This document shows, piece by piece, positions 45,176 through 53,798 of a stretch of DNA of 64,000 bases. The translations under genes were made by a program, and so were the position numbers. The notes under the pieces are model-generated. The model saw only the letters and a program-made list of their open reading frames with translations. It was not told the origin of the DNA and made no database searches. Within the stretch, counting starts at the first letter, position 1; the number at the start of each line of letters is the position of its first letter. The DNA comes from Prochlorococcus marinus str. MIT 9313 (GTDB taxonomy: Bacteria > Cyanobacteriota > Cyanobacteriia > PCC-6307 > Cyanobiaceae). Location of the stretch: contig NC_005071.1 in NCBI RefSeq assembly GCF_000011485.1, forward strand, positions 1,119,347-1,183,346, given 5' to 3'.

Positions 45176-46072
45176 TTAAAATAGGAATCGGTAACTTGAG
45201 CCATTGGCTTCCACAGCATCTGGCCATTCAGTGTCTAGGTAACTGATGCCATTACTAAAAAATGGCGTAGCTGCTAGCCGCGTTGTTTCAAGTTCAGTAG
45301 TACCCATTGCTGTCATTAAGCCTCCAAGCTCCAAAGGCCCCATATCTGTCTTGATGTTACGGCCTGCAGCACTTATCAATGCTGGCAGTCGAATAAGATT
45401 CTCAGCTCGAGTGAGCTTACTAAAGAGACTCTTGAGGACTAGTTGTTGACGACCCAGACGACCAAAGTCGCCTTCACCATCATGGCGCCAACGCAAAAAC
45501 CCCTCGAGATCTTTACCTTTCAAGACCTGAGGGCCAGCTTGAAGATCAATATAAAGACCCTGGGATTGATCTTGGTAATAAAGACGCTTAGGCACATCAA
45601 CCTCAATGCCTCCCAATAAGTCTGCAATAGTTCTGATTCCTTCAAGATTAACAAGGATGTGATGACTAATGGGACGATGCATCAGCCGAGTCAACTCACT
45701 TTTTACCGCCTCGATACCACCATATGCATACAAAGCATTAACTTTCATTGGCCCAAAACTATGCGAATTGATATAACTATCACGTGGAATCTGGGTGATT
45801 CTTGTTTCTCCCCCCGTAACTCGAATTGTAAAGATCACATCAGTGTTACCACGCCCTGCATCCATGCCGAGCACCACCACATCACGATTACCAAAGCCCT
45901 GCCAGGCATTGAAGGGATTGCTAATCGGGAAAAGGGGAATGGTTGTGCCTGCAGTCTTTTGCGTGAGTGATCGACTGAGTGGAATCGAAAGGAACAGGCC
46001 TGCGATCAGTCCCACGCCAATGGCAGTGGTCATTGAACGCCAACCAGAACTACCTTGATGCTTGGGAGTCAT
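45176..46072 (-). CDS. LytR-CpsA-Psr (LCP) family protein, canonical
   Basis: 298 residues from the ATG at 46072. There is an N-terminal membrane anchor, MTTAIGVGLIAGLFLSIPLS. The LCP domain keeps the expected residues: VVVLGMDAGRGNTDVIFTIR, TQIPRDSYINSHSFG with the catalytic Arg and Asp, MKVNALYAYGGIEAV, LRWRHDGEGDFGRLGRQQLV. In other bacteria LCP enzymes transfer polymers from a polyprenyl carrier to peptidoglycan. Here the envelope polymer is unknown. It is downstream of the ABC exporter gene on the same strand, 365 bases away. Confidence 0.88.
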   Translation of the reverse strand: MTPKHQGSSGWRSMTTAIGVGLIAGLFLSIPLSRSLTQKTAGTTIPLFPISNPFNAWQGFGNRDVVVLGMDAGRGNTDVIFTIRVTGGETRITQIPRDSYINSHSFGPMKVNALYAYGGIEAVKSELTRLMHRPISHHILVNLEGIRTIADLLGGIEVDVPKRLYYQDQSQGLYIDLQAGPQVLKGKDLEGFLRWRHDGEGDFGRLGRQQLVLKSLFSKLTRAENLIRLPALISAAGRNIKTDMGPLELGGLMTAMGTTELETTRLAATPFFSNGISYLDTEWPDAVEANGSSYRFLF

Positions 46073-46437
46073 ATCACCATCTTAGAGCCCTTTAGATTTT
46101 TCTCTAATAAAAGTAGCCTGCGGCTTTAAACAACACTCTAGCCAATGCTCAATTGTGTTGAATCGCTAGAGTCAATCATAAGCTCAATTTGAATTGCTAG
46201 CTGTTGCTTGCTTCAAGATCTTTAGTCAGTGCAAAGAAGATACTACTTTTATCTCTCAGCAAAAGAAGCGAAGGCTTATAAAAAATCAAAGCTCTTTTTG
46301 GCAATCTGTATCGACAAGACAACCAAATGAGCCATATTGTAGTTAATCAAGAACGAAACAATCGTGCCATGTGCATATTGCGCTAATCAGAAGACATCTC
46401 ACAAATATGATGAACCAAAGACTCGAAAAGAGTTGAT
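46073..46437. other. intergenic
   Basis: About 365 AT-rich bases between two leftward genes. No gene or strong hairpin was seen. A short AAGCC/GGCT hairpin near 46115-46127 is too weak to call. Confidence 0.5.
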
Positions 46438-48240
46438 TCAGGCCAACAGCAATTCGTCAGCACGCAAACCAGCCTGAACTCGCCAGAGATCCCTATAGAT
46501 ACCTGATTGCTTCAAAAGTGAATCGTGAGTACCTTGCTCGACAATATTACCTTGATCCATAACAATAATCTGATCTGCATGCCTCACAGTACTGAGACGA
46601 TGAGCAATCACAACAGTGGTTCGGTTTTTGGTGATATGCATCAAAGAACGTTGAATCGCTGCTTCTGTCTCATTATCAACGGCAGCGGTGGCCTCATCCA
46701 AGATCAGAATCGGTGCCTGCTTGAGAATTGCCCTAGCCAGGGCAATTCGTTGACGCTGACCACCAGAAAGACGTTGCCCACGTTCACCCACCAACGTATT
46801 GAAACCACGCGGGAGGGCTTTAATAAACTCTGAGGCTTCAGCCAAATCTGCCGCATCATCAATTTTTTTCTGAGTTGTCTCAGGACTGCCATAAGCAATG
46901 TTTTCAGAGACTGTTCCATGAAATAAATAAACTTCTTGACTGACCAGTGCGATTGAACGACGTAGATCCCTTAACTTGAGCATGTCAATCGGCTGTCCAT
47001 CCAGAAGAATCCGTCCAGAGCTGAGTGGATAAAGCCTCAGCAAAAGTTTCACCAGGGTGCTTTTTCCTGACCCTGTAGCTCCCACAATTCCGATCGTGCA
47101 GCCAGCGGGAATATCAAGATTGAAGTGAGTTAGAAGAGGAGCGCGGCCTTGGTAATGGAAGCCCACATCCTCAAAGCACAAAGCGCCCCGCACTCGTGCT
47201 GTTATCAACGGCTGTGATCCTTCAACGATGGTAATCGGAGTATCGATCAAATCCAGCACACGATTGGTGGAGGCCATTGAACGCTGATATTCATCAAGTG
47301 TGCGGCCAAGGGTTGTAAGAGGCCACAGCAAGCGTTGTGTAATAAAAACAAGCACGCTGTAAAGCCCAACAGCCATTTGCCCCTTCCATGCCTGAAGGCC
47401 TCCGATCACCAAGATGGCCAAAAAAGCAAACAAAATGGCAAAGCGAATCAGAGGAATGAAGGCTGCTGAAAGCTTGATTGCCTGCTTATTGCTGCTGCGA
47501 TAGGCCTCACTGCGATAGCGAATTTGCTCTAGTTCCCAGGCTTCTGTAGCGAAACTCTTGATTGTGAACATCCCGCCGAGGTTGTTGCTGAGATGAGCAG
47601 CCAGCTCACCAGCTTTATCTCTGACCTCGCGGTAGCGCGGAGCCAACCGCCGCTGAAATTGAATTGATCCCCATAAGATCACTGGGATAGGCAAAAAGGC
47701 GAACAAGGCAACACCTGGAGCGACGAAGACCATCGCCCCACCTACCAACAGCACAGTTGTAATCAACTGCAAGATCTGATTAGCCCCGTAGTCGAGAAAT
47801 CGTTCTAATTGGTTGATGTCGTCATTAAGAACAGCCATCAGCCGCCCACTGCTATCTGCCTCGAAAAACGCCATCTCCAAATTCTGGAGGTGGTTATAGG
47901 CCTTCAGGCGAAGATTGTGTTGAGTTGTCTGGGCGAGATTGCGCCACAACACGCCATAAAGATATTCAAAGAAGGATTCAGCACTCCAGATCAGAAAGGA
48001 GAGCAACGCAAGAAATCCCAATTGGCTAGGGACAGTGCTAAAGCCAAGATTCGCTAACCAGGAAGTCTGTTCGTGTACGACGACGTCAATGGCCAAACCG
48101 ATGAGTACCGGCGGGGCGAGATCAAACAGTTTGTTGAGAATGGAGCAAGTGGTTGCCGCAAGAATCAGGCGCCGATGAGGCTTAAGGCTGCTGAGCAGCC
48201 TTCTCAGGGGACTTGCAGTGCGCCGAACGCGAGAATCCAT
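46438..48240 (-). CDS. ABC exporter, MsbA-like
   Basis: 600 residues: an N-terminal six-helix membrane domain fused to an ATPase. The Walker A motif is GIVGATGSGKSTLVKLLLRL, the signature LSGGQRQRIALARAILKQA, Walker B ILILDEATAAVD and the H-loop VVIAHRLSTVRHADQI. The membrane domain begins SLKPHRRLILAATTCSILNK and carries the coupling-helix phrase FFEADSSGRLMAVLNDDINQ. Such homodimers export lipids, peptides or drugs, and the substrate is not predictable. An inward overlap with neighbours is absent. It is upstream of the LCP gene on the same strand. Confidence 0.92.
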   Translation of the reverse strand: MDSRVRRTASPLRRLLSSLKPHRRLILAATTCSILNKLFDLAPPVLIGLAIDVVVHEQTSWLANLGFSTVPSQLGFLALLSFLIWSAESFFEYLYGVLWRNLAQTTQHNLRLKAYNHLQNLEMAFFEADSSGRLMAVLNDDINQLERFLDYGANQILQLITTVLLVGGAMVFVAPGVALFAFLPIPVILWGSIQFQRRLAPRYREVRDKAGELAAHLSNNLGGMFTIKSFATEAWELEQIRYRSEAYRSSNKQAIKLSAAFIPLIRFAILFAFLAILVIGGLQAWKGQMAVGLYSVLVFITQRLLWPLTTLGRTLDEYQRSMASTNRVLDLIDTPITIVEGSQPLITARVRGALCFEDVGFHYQGRAPLLTHFNLDIPAGCTIGIVGATGSGKSTLVKLLLRLYPLSSGRILLDGQPIDMLKLRDLRRSIALVSQEVYLFHGTVSENIAYGSPETTQKKIDDAADLAEASEFIKALPRGFNTLVGERGQRLSGGQRQRIALARAILKQAPILILDEATAAVDNETEAAIQRSLMHITKNRTTVVIAHRLSTVRHADQIIVMDQGNIVEQGTHDSLLKQSGIYRDLWRVQAGLRADELLLA

Positions 48241-48379
48241 AAACCTTGGGCACTACCTTCATTCAAGCGCCACAAGGTTTCGGATCAAAGCATTGAGCTG
48301 AAACCTTGCTGAGCAATCCCGTCTGAACTGTTCATTTGACCTGAAAGGGGGTAGAACTTAAAGACTTGAAGGAGGTTCG

Positions 48380-48580
48380 ATGACCCGTTCGAGAGCGTTC
48401 AATCGATTCCATCGCTTCACAGCAAAGAAACGCAGGCTCAGCCTTCGAGCAGCGGTTCCAAATCTGCAAGACGACATTCGTTCTGGCAATGAAGCGGTTA
48501 ACCACCGCGAAGAGCTCCACCAACGGGCTTGGCAAAAGGATCTAATGCTCGAATTAATCGATCCAGAAGAAAGTTATTAA
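48380..48580 (+). CDS. small basic hypothetical protein, 66 aa
   Basis: ATG 48380 follows a strong AAGGAGG ribosome-binding site about 4 bases upstream, the best support in this stretch. The N-terminal half is very basic (MTRSRAFNRFHRFTAKKRRL), and the second half is acidic and helical (HREELHQRAWQKDLMLELID). There is no membrane segment. A charge-split layout of this kind could bind nucleic acid or ribosomes, but that is inference. A 13-bp terminator hairpin follows immediately, shared with the convergent RNA-binding protein gene. Confidence 0.72.
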   Translation: MTRSRAFNRFHRFTAKKRRLSLRAAVPNLQDDIRSGNEAVNHREELHQRAWQKDLMLELIDPEESY

Positions 48581-48584
48581 GACG

Positions 48585-48613
48585 AATAAGGCCACCCACA
48601 GGGTGGCCTTATT
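48585..48613. terminator. bidirectional terminator
   Basis: A perfect 13-bp stem AATAAGGCCACCC / GGGTGGCCTTATT with a 3-base loop. It sits 4 bases after the rightward small gene and 21 bases after the leftward RRM gene. CCTTATT in the arm supplies a short T run in both directions. Confidence 0.82.
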
Positions 48614-48634
48614 GAAAGGGCTAAGGCTACTGAT

Positions 48635-48970
48635 TTACCAGCGGTTGCCGCCACCGCCACCGCCGTAGCCACCGCCACCGCCACCGCCACCGCCGTAGCC
48701 ACCACGGCCACCACCGCCACCTGTGCGTTCACGTGGTGTTGCTTTATTCACGCGAATCATTCGCCCCATCCATTCAACGTCCTGAAGATCGTCAATCGCT
48801 TTTTGTTCGTCGGCATCGTTTGTCATCTCAACGAAGGCAAAACCACGCTTGCGCCCCGTCTCTCGATCGAGAGGGAGGCTGCATGTCTTGACTTCGCCGT
48901 ATTGGCTGAACAGGTCGAGCAAGTCCTCCTGTTCCGCCTGGAAAGAGAGGTTGCCTATGTAAATGGTCAT
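48635..48970 (-). CDS. glycine-rich RRM RNA-binding protein
   Basis: 111 residues from ATG 48970 (MTIYIGNLSFQAEQEDLLDL). It has one RNA recognition motif with RNP2 (IYIGNL) and RNP1 (RGFAFVEM). A C-terminal tail of nearly pure Gly with Arg, Tyr and Trp (about 83-111) follows. This is the cyanobacterial Rbp family, cold-inducible in several species and involved in localising photosystem mRNAs to thylakoids. The open frame to 49102 is not conserved. It ends at a shared terminator. The 445 bases upstream may hold a long leader, typical of cold-regulated rbp genes. Confidence 0.92.
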   Translation of the reverse strand: MTIYIGNLSFQAEQEDLLDLFSQYGEVKTCSLPLDRETGRKRGFAFVEMTNDADEQKAIDDLQDVEWMGRMIRVNKATPRERTGGGGGRGGYGGGGGGGGGYGGGGGGNRW

Positions 48971-49416
48971 TCCTAAAAGGACCGATGGGATTTGATCAGT
49001 GAAGCCTTGGTCCGAAAAGGAAAGTCCTTGAATGCTGGAGCTGGAAAGCCGAAGCCTAGGGAGCGAGCCGTTTGGGGCCGGTGAGCTGATGCTGATGCTC
49101 ACCTAAGTTACAGGGGAGCGAGTCAGAAGCTCTCAAAAAGCCATAAGACATACAAACAAGCTGTTGTCTGGCGACAAAAAAAGGCGATTGTCAAGAGTGG
49201 CCAATCATGAACTCTAGAGAGGATTATCCTTCTTCTCAATCTTGGTTGCAGCTGCGATGGTGTGCTGAACCAAGGGAATCATCAGAATCGGCCTAACATT
49301 CTTATGAGCAGAACAGAGCTATTGAAGAAGTAGCGTTCGAATTGATCAGAATGACTGAGGTTCTTGATCTAAATCGCTTTCAGGCCAATGTTCAGATCAA
49401 TACATTAAAAGCAGGT
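48971..49416. other. intergenic upstream of the RRM gene
   Basis: About 445 bases. The leftward frame here is a non-conserved extension of the RRM gene. A 29-codon rightward frame at 49207 was noted but not supported. The RRM promoter and leader lie here. Confidence 0.5.
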
Positions 49417-49701
49417 TTAAATGTCGTAGTGAGCACCTGCCTTGGCTTTGCATTTGGACTGCGCTGAACTGATGAATTCCCCGGCATTCACCTGATCTAG
49501 GAAACATTGACAGGTGAACTGGCCCATCCCTGCAGGGGGCGTCTTACCTGCATTGGCCATAGCTGCGTTAAAACCCAGCAAACACATTGTGGTGATAGCG
49601 TTCTCATCCTCGCTGCTTTGAGCTAAACCATCAGCCGTAGCCATAGAAAAAAGGACACTACTCAGACTGATGGATAGGCAGATTCGCTGCAAAAGAGCCA
49701 T
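49417..49701 (-). CDS. small exported Cys-containing protein, 94 aa
   Basis: The start is taken as ATG 49701, since the frame to 49722 would run into deaD. The N-terminus MALLQRICLSISLSSVLFSM is a signal peptide, with probable cleavage around ADGLAQ. The mature part has four cysteines (MCLLGFN, FTCQCFLDQ, SKCKAK), enough for two disulphides. No family is recognised. Small exported proteins of this type are common in marine picocyanobacteria. It lies 11 bases after the deaD stop on the same strand and may be co-transcribed. Confidence 0.65.
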   Translation of the reverse strand: MALLQRICLSISLSSVLFSMATADGLAQSSEDENAITTMCLLGFNAAMANAGKTPPAGMGQFTCQCFLDQVNAGEFISSAQSKCKAKAGAHYDI

Positions 49702-49711
49702 CGACGCTGAA

Positions 49712-51562
49712 TTAAGAAGCACGCTGGATATGCAACTCTCGATTCATCACCTTGAGACGTTTTAGATCTTTAAAAACATCCTCAGGCATTCCTTTGGGAA
49801 GATCCACAAGACTGTGCGACTCAAAAATCTGAATGCGACCAATCATCCGTCCTTCAAGCCCGGATTCATTGGCGATGGCACCAACCAGATTGCCAGGCTT
49901 GACACGATCGCGATGACCGACTTCCACACGAAAGCGCTCCATGTGATCTTCCGGCGGTCTCGATGAACGCTCAGGCCTTCGGCCAGAGCCTCCACGACTT
50001 TCGTGACGATCGTTGCGACGGTTTCGCTGAGTTGACTGCTGCAACCAACCCTCATCAGCCTGCACCAAGATTGGGCCTGGGCCAACAGCAAACTCTAATG
50101 CTGCTAGAGCCAATTGCTCTGGACTGAGGCTGAGCTCCTGCACAACACGCTGGATTAGCTCCTGGAGAAGGGCTGTCTCCTCGGAGTTATCTCTCTCCGT
50201 CTTAGCGGCAGTAGTGAGACGTTGACGAAGGCGATCAAGACGACTCTGGTTAATCGCTGCATTGTTGGGGATATCCATCGGTTCGATGGGTTGACCTACA
50301 GCACGTTCAAAGCCGCCCACAAAGCGACGTTCCCGAGGGTTCACGAACAAAATGGCCTCTCCACTGCGGCCAGCCCGGCCGGTACGTCCGATGCGATGCA
50401 CATAGGCTTCGCTATCAAAGGGGATGTCGTAGTTGATCACCAGGCTGATGCGATCGACATCTAGACCTCGAGCGGCAACATCAGTAGCAACCAAGATATT
50501 CACGCTGCCTTTGCGCAAACGTTCAACCGTTCGTTCCCGTTGGTTTTGAGGGACATCCCCGTTCAGTACGGCAACATCGTGTCCAGCGGCTTCTAGTGCC
50601 TCAGCAACGGTGAGAGTGATCACCTTGGTGCGGGCAAAAATAATCACTCCCTCACCAGTGAAAGCCTCAAGAACCCTTCTAAGGGCTTCAAGTTTGTGGC
50701 TGTTCTGGAGAGTGATACATCGCTGACGGATGAGACGAGCCTCCTGATCACGGCTCTTGATCGTGATCTCTGCTGGTTCGTGTAGGTAACGCTTCGAAAG
50801 TCGACGGATCTCTGATGGCATCGTTGCCGAAAACAACACCATCTGGCGCTCCTCAGGCAACTGCTCCAAGATCCATTCGACATCATCGATGAAACCCATA
50901 CGCAGCATTTCATCGGCTTCGTCAAGCACCAAACACCTCAAACCAGAGGTGTCGAGAGTGCCCTGCCGCATGTGATCCATCAAGCGGCCCGGGGTGCCTA
51001 CCACAACATCCACGCCACGCTTGAGGGTATTGATCTGAGAGCGGAAATCGGCTCCGCCATATACCGCCAAAACTTTGAGATGCGGATGGCCAACGGCATA
51101 AGCACGGAACGAATCCGCGACCTGCATCGCCAACTCCCGGGTCGGGGCAAGCACCAACACTTGGGGACGACTGCCATGATCATGAAGCCGCTCGATCAGG
51201 GGCAACGCAAAAGCGGCTGTTTTGCCTGTTCCAGTCTGAGCCTGACCAACTAGATCACGACCCAGCATCAATTCTGGAATAGCAGCTTTCTGAATTGGGG
51301 AGGGTTGCTTATAACCCTTTTCGGCAAGGGTCTTGAGCAACGGCTCGCTAAAGCCAAAACAATCGAATTCGGAAACTAACTCTGTCGCTTCAGTCTCTTC
51401 ACAGGCCTCAGCGGCTACTGAGACCGAGCCATCGCCTGAATTGTTTTGATTGGTGGCCTCAGCCACAGTGGTTAAACCATCATCTGCGCTCGTTGAAGAG
51501 ATCTCAGACGCACTCTTTTCAGGGGAGCACGAGACATCCTCGTGCGCTTTTGTATGGGTCAT
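49712..51562 (-). CDS. deaD: DEAD-box ATP-dependent RNA helicase DeaD/CsdA
   Basis: 616 residues from ATG 51562; the frame to 51619 would translate through a hairpin and is not conserved. An acidic, low-complexity N-terminus of about 70 residues leads into the Q motif FSEPLLKTLAEKGYKQPSPI. The helicase motifs follow in order: AQTGTGKTAAFALPLI, PTRELAMQVA, GTPGRLMDHM, DEADEML, SATMP, IIFART, ATDVAARGLDV and HRIGRTGRAGR. The C-terminus carries a DbpA-like RNA-binding domain (FRVEVGHRDRVKPGNLVGAI). It unwinds RNA in ribosome assembly and mRNA decay and is often cold-induced. An 18-bp hairpin directly precedes the start codon. Confidence 0.93.
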   Translation of the reverse strand: MTHTKAHEDVSCSPEKSASEISSTSADDGLTTVAEATNQNNSGDGSVSVAAEACEETEATELVSEFDCFGFSEPLLKTLAEKGYKQPSPIQKAAIPELMLGRDLVGQAQTGTGKTAAFALPLIERLHDHGSRPQVLVLAPTRELAMQVADSFRAYAVGHPHLKVLAVYGGADFRSQINTLKRGVDVVVGTPGRLMDHMRQGTLDTSGLRCLVLDEADEMLRMGFIDDVEWILEQLPEERQMVLFSATMPSEIRRLSKRYLHEPAEITIKSRDQEARLIRQRCITLQNSHKLEALRRVLEAFTGEGVIIFARTKVITLTVAEALEAAGHDVAVLNGDVPQNQRERTVERLRKGSVNILVATDVAARGLDVDRISLVINYDIPFDSEAYVHRIGRTGRAGRSGEAILFVNPRERRFVGGFERAVGQPIEPMDIPNNAAINQSRLDRLRQRLTTAAKTERDNSEETALLQELIQRVVQELSLSPEQLALAALEFAVGPGPILVQADEGWLQQSTQRNRRNDRHESRGGSGRRPERSSRPPEDHMERFRVEVGHRDRVKPGNLVGAIANESGLEGRMIGRIQIFESHSLVDLPKGMPEDVFKDLKRLKVMNRELHIQRAS

Positions 51563-51570
51563 CGAGAGAA

Positions 51571-51615
51571 GGCGTTGTCTACCTGATTGATCCTTTAAAT
51601 CAGGCAGACAACGCC
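51571..51615 (-). promoter_or_regulatory. hairpin in the deaD leader
   Basis: Reading leftward, GGCGTTGTCTGCCTGATT and AATCAGGTAGACAACGCC form an 18-bp stem with one G-U wobble and a 9-base loop TAAAGGATC. The stem ends 8 bases before the ATG at 51562. The loop contains an AAAGGA ribosome-binding-like sequence, and there is none between stem and ATG. A smaller hairpin (ACGCGG/CCGCGT, 51620-51635) precedes it. It could control translation or end the upstream cupin transcript; the following TTCTCTC is a poor T-tract. Confidence 0.7.
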
Positions 51616-51670
51616 CCATACGCGGATAGCCGCGTTGTGCTGCCTCGCCTTTTCTTCAAAGGTTGATTGC

Positions 51671-52054
51671 CTAACTTATCACCCGTCCGTAGTCATCCTC
51701 GAGGCGTTCAATATCTGATTCCTGCAATAGCTGACCATGCTGAACCTCAATGACCACCAAATCGCTTTGGCCTCCACGAGCTCGGTGAAGCACTCCCAGA
51801 GGGATATACAACGTGGTGCCAGCTTGAGCATCGTGCCAAGTGTTTTTACAGAAAAGCTGCCCCTGGCCTGAGACCACAGTCCAATTTTCACTGCGATGTT
51901 GATGGCGCTGAAGGCTGAGCTGTTGACCGGCAAAGACCAAAAAACGCTTGACCTTATAGCCCTCTCCTTCGAGCAGATCTTCATACCAACCCCAAGGACG
52001 CTCAACTCTCTGGGGGGCCTTGCTCATGCCTCTGCGAGCAGTTGCGTTCAGCAT
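51671..52054 (-). CDS. cupin-domain protein, mannose-6-phosphate isomerase type
   Basis: About 127 residues from ATG 52054, with ATG 52027 an alternative; the longer frame overlaps recD and is not conserved. The whole protein is one cupin like the C-terminal isomerase half of ManC/ManA type II proteins: RPWGWYEDLLEGEGYKVKRF, then LSLQRHQHRSENWTVVSGQG with metal-binding His residues, then LYIPLGVLHRARG. It probably interconverts mannose 6-phosphate and fructose 6-phosphate or acts on a related sugar. It begins 13 bases after the recD stop, so co-transcription with recBD is likely. Confidence 0.88.
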   Translation of the reverse strand: MLNATARRGMSKAPQRVERPWGWYEDLLEGEGYKVKRFLVFAGQQLSLQRHQHRSENWTVVSGQGQLFCKNTWHDAQAGTTLYIPLGVLHRARGGQSDLVVIEVQHGQLLQESDIERLEDDYGRVIS

Positions 52055-52067
52055 GGCGGTGTCAGCC

Positions 52068-53798
52068 TCAGCCGTCACTACGAGCAGATGGCATTGCAGT
52101 AACGAGATCCACTCGCTTTCGCGCGCGCGTGATAGCAGTGTAGAGAAGTTTCCTCTCGAAGCGAGAAGCGCTCTCACAACCATCAGTGCTGGTAGCCGAT
52201 ACAGCTGTGATTTCCGGCCAGAGAAGAATGACATGGTCAGCCTCACTCCCCTGAGACTTATGAACCGTAAGAGCCAAAGCTGGCTCCACCATGCTCAATC
52301 GGGCCGGGTGGATGAAGCGTGTGGTCAGTCCTCCCTGCTCAGAGATCACGCGAAACAGGATGCGCAGATTGTCTCCTTGACCAACCACCAAGCCAACGTC
52401 ACCGTTTGCTAGCCCCAGTTCCGCTTGGTTCTCGCAACACATCACCGGCGTTCCCAACGGCCAGCGCATTACTCCAGCCTCAAGGCTTTGACCCAACAAT
52501 GCGCGATGCACATGATCGACTCCCCAAAAACCACGACGTTTCGGACAAAGCACCATCAACCGCTCGAGAGAATCCAGCAAAGACTCAGCTGCAACAGCAA
52601 AATTGGTATTGATCATGGTTGAGGTATAAGCATCATCTGGCAGCTCGAGCATCAGTTCGGCAGTGAGTCGTTGCAGTGTTCTGCTGTGCTCCTGCAAGTG
52701 CTGAACTAAAAACCTTGGCATACTGCTGAGGTTGTATTGATGCTGCTCAACGTTCGCTGATTTCGACAGAAGAGAAAGTTGTTGCCAAAAAGCAGACAGG
52801 CCCTGATCACACAGAACTCTGCTCAACGTTGCTAGTGAACCGCGGTTGCGATAGAGCTGATGCAGGTGAATGGCACCATGATTGAACTGTTGGCGGATAT
52901 CAGCCTGTTGGAGTTGATGCCAAACCGCTCCACTACCAACTGGAGGCAACTGATCGGGATCACCAATCATTACAAGCTGACTATCAACAGGAAGAGCGTT
53001 TAATAACGCCTGCATCAGGGCAAGCTCCACCATCGACATCTCATCAATAACGAGGAGATCAAGCATTAGGGGGTGTTGTTGATGCCTACCAAACCCACCA
53101 GGCCTGGCCTGAAGCCAACGGTGAAGGGTGCTACAAGGCAGGCTGGTCAATGCCTGCCGCTGGGGGGGAGGGATTGTCTCAAGCCCCTTGCGAACAGCCT
53201 CCTCTAGGCGTCTTGCTGCTTTGCCTGTGGGAGCAGCAAGACCAATCTTCAGGCCTGGTCTCAACGTGACTGCCCGCGCCAACATTTGCACGATGGTGCT
53301 GGTTTTGCCCGTACCCGGACCGCCACTCAACAACAACACGCCATGGTTATCGATGGCTTCTACGGCAGCCTGCTGTTCAGGGTTAAGTTCATCCAACAAA
53401 GCAGGATGATGGGATGGTGTGGTGCAGATTGAAGTCGGTTGAACAACATTTGACCTGTTGATCAACTCCTTGATCACAGCGTCCATGTCACCATGCCAAC
53501 GACGCCAACTCAATTGATTGCCGTTTAAAACCATCGGAGACGCCGCGCCTTCCAGCCAGCCACTAGCCAGCAGGGCCTGACAATGAGCCTCAGGCCATCC
53601 CATTGCTTTGAGTTCTTGAGGGGGAGACATTGCAGTGAGATTCAGCTGCAGCTCACCGCGGGCTAATGCATCCATCAAGGCGTTGACCAAGTCCTCGAGA
53701 TGAATTGATGAAGCCTTGGGCGGGAGACGCCTCAACAACGTTTGATGCAGTGCTCTGGGAAAACCTGATGGCCAAGTGGATGAATCGCTGCGAGTCAT
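52068..53798 (-). CDS. recD: exodeoxyribonuclease V alpha subunit RecD
   Basis: 576 residues, a superfamily-1B 5'-3' helicase. Motif I is LLLSGGPGTGKTSTIVQMLA, Ia region GLAAPTGKAARRLEEAV, II VIDEMSMVELALMQ, III MIGDPDQLPPVGSGAVW, V LTVHKSQGSEADHVILLWP and VI LYTAITRARKRVDLV. Its ATG overlaps the recB stop (ATGA at 53795-53798), which favours matched production of the two subunits. With RecB and RecC it unwinds and degrades double-strand ends and loads RecA at Chi. Length is close to the E. coli protein. Confidence 0.94.
   Translation of the reverse strand: MTRSDSSTWPSGFPRALHQTLLRRLPPKASSIHLEDLVNALMDALARGELQLNLTAMSPPQELKAMGWPEAHCQALLASGWLEGAASPMVLNGNQLSWRRWHGDMDAVIKELINRSNVVQPTSICTTPSHHPALLDELNPEQQAAVEAIDNHGVLLLSGGPGTGKTSTIVQMLARAVTLRPGLKIGLAAPTGKAARRLEEAVRKGLETIPPPQRQALTSLPCSTLHRWLQARPGGFGRHQQHPLMLDLLVIDEMSMVELALMQALLNALPVDSQLVMIGDPDQLPPVGSGAVWHQLQQADIRQQFNHGAIHLHQLYRNRGSLATLSRVLCDQGLSAFWQQLSLLSKSANVEQHQYNLSSMPRFLVQHLQEHSRTLQRLTAELMLELPDDAYTSTMINTNFAVAAESLLDSLERLMVLCPKRRGFWGVDHVHRALLGQSLEAGVMRWPLGTPVMCCENQAELGLANGDVGLVVGQGDNLRILFRVISEQGGLTTRFIHPARLSMVEPALALTVHKSQGSEADHVILLWPEITAVSATSTDGCESASRFERKLLYTAITRARKRVDLVTAMPSARSDG

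Noticed and set aside
48655..48716. CCGCCACCGCCACC repeats that look like a tandem repeat or array
   Set aside because: They are the glycine codons of the RRM protein's C-terminal tail, read on the other strand. No spacers, so not a CRISPR.
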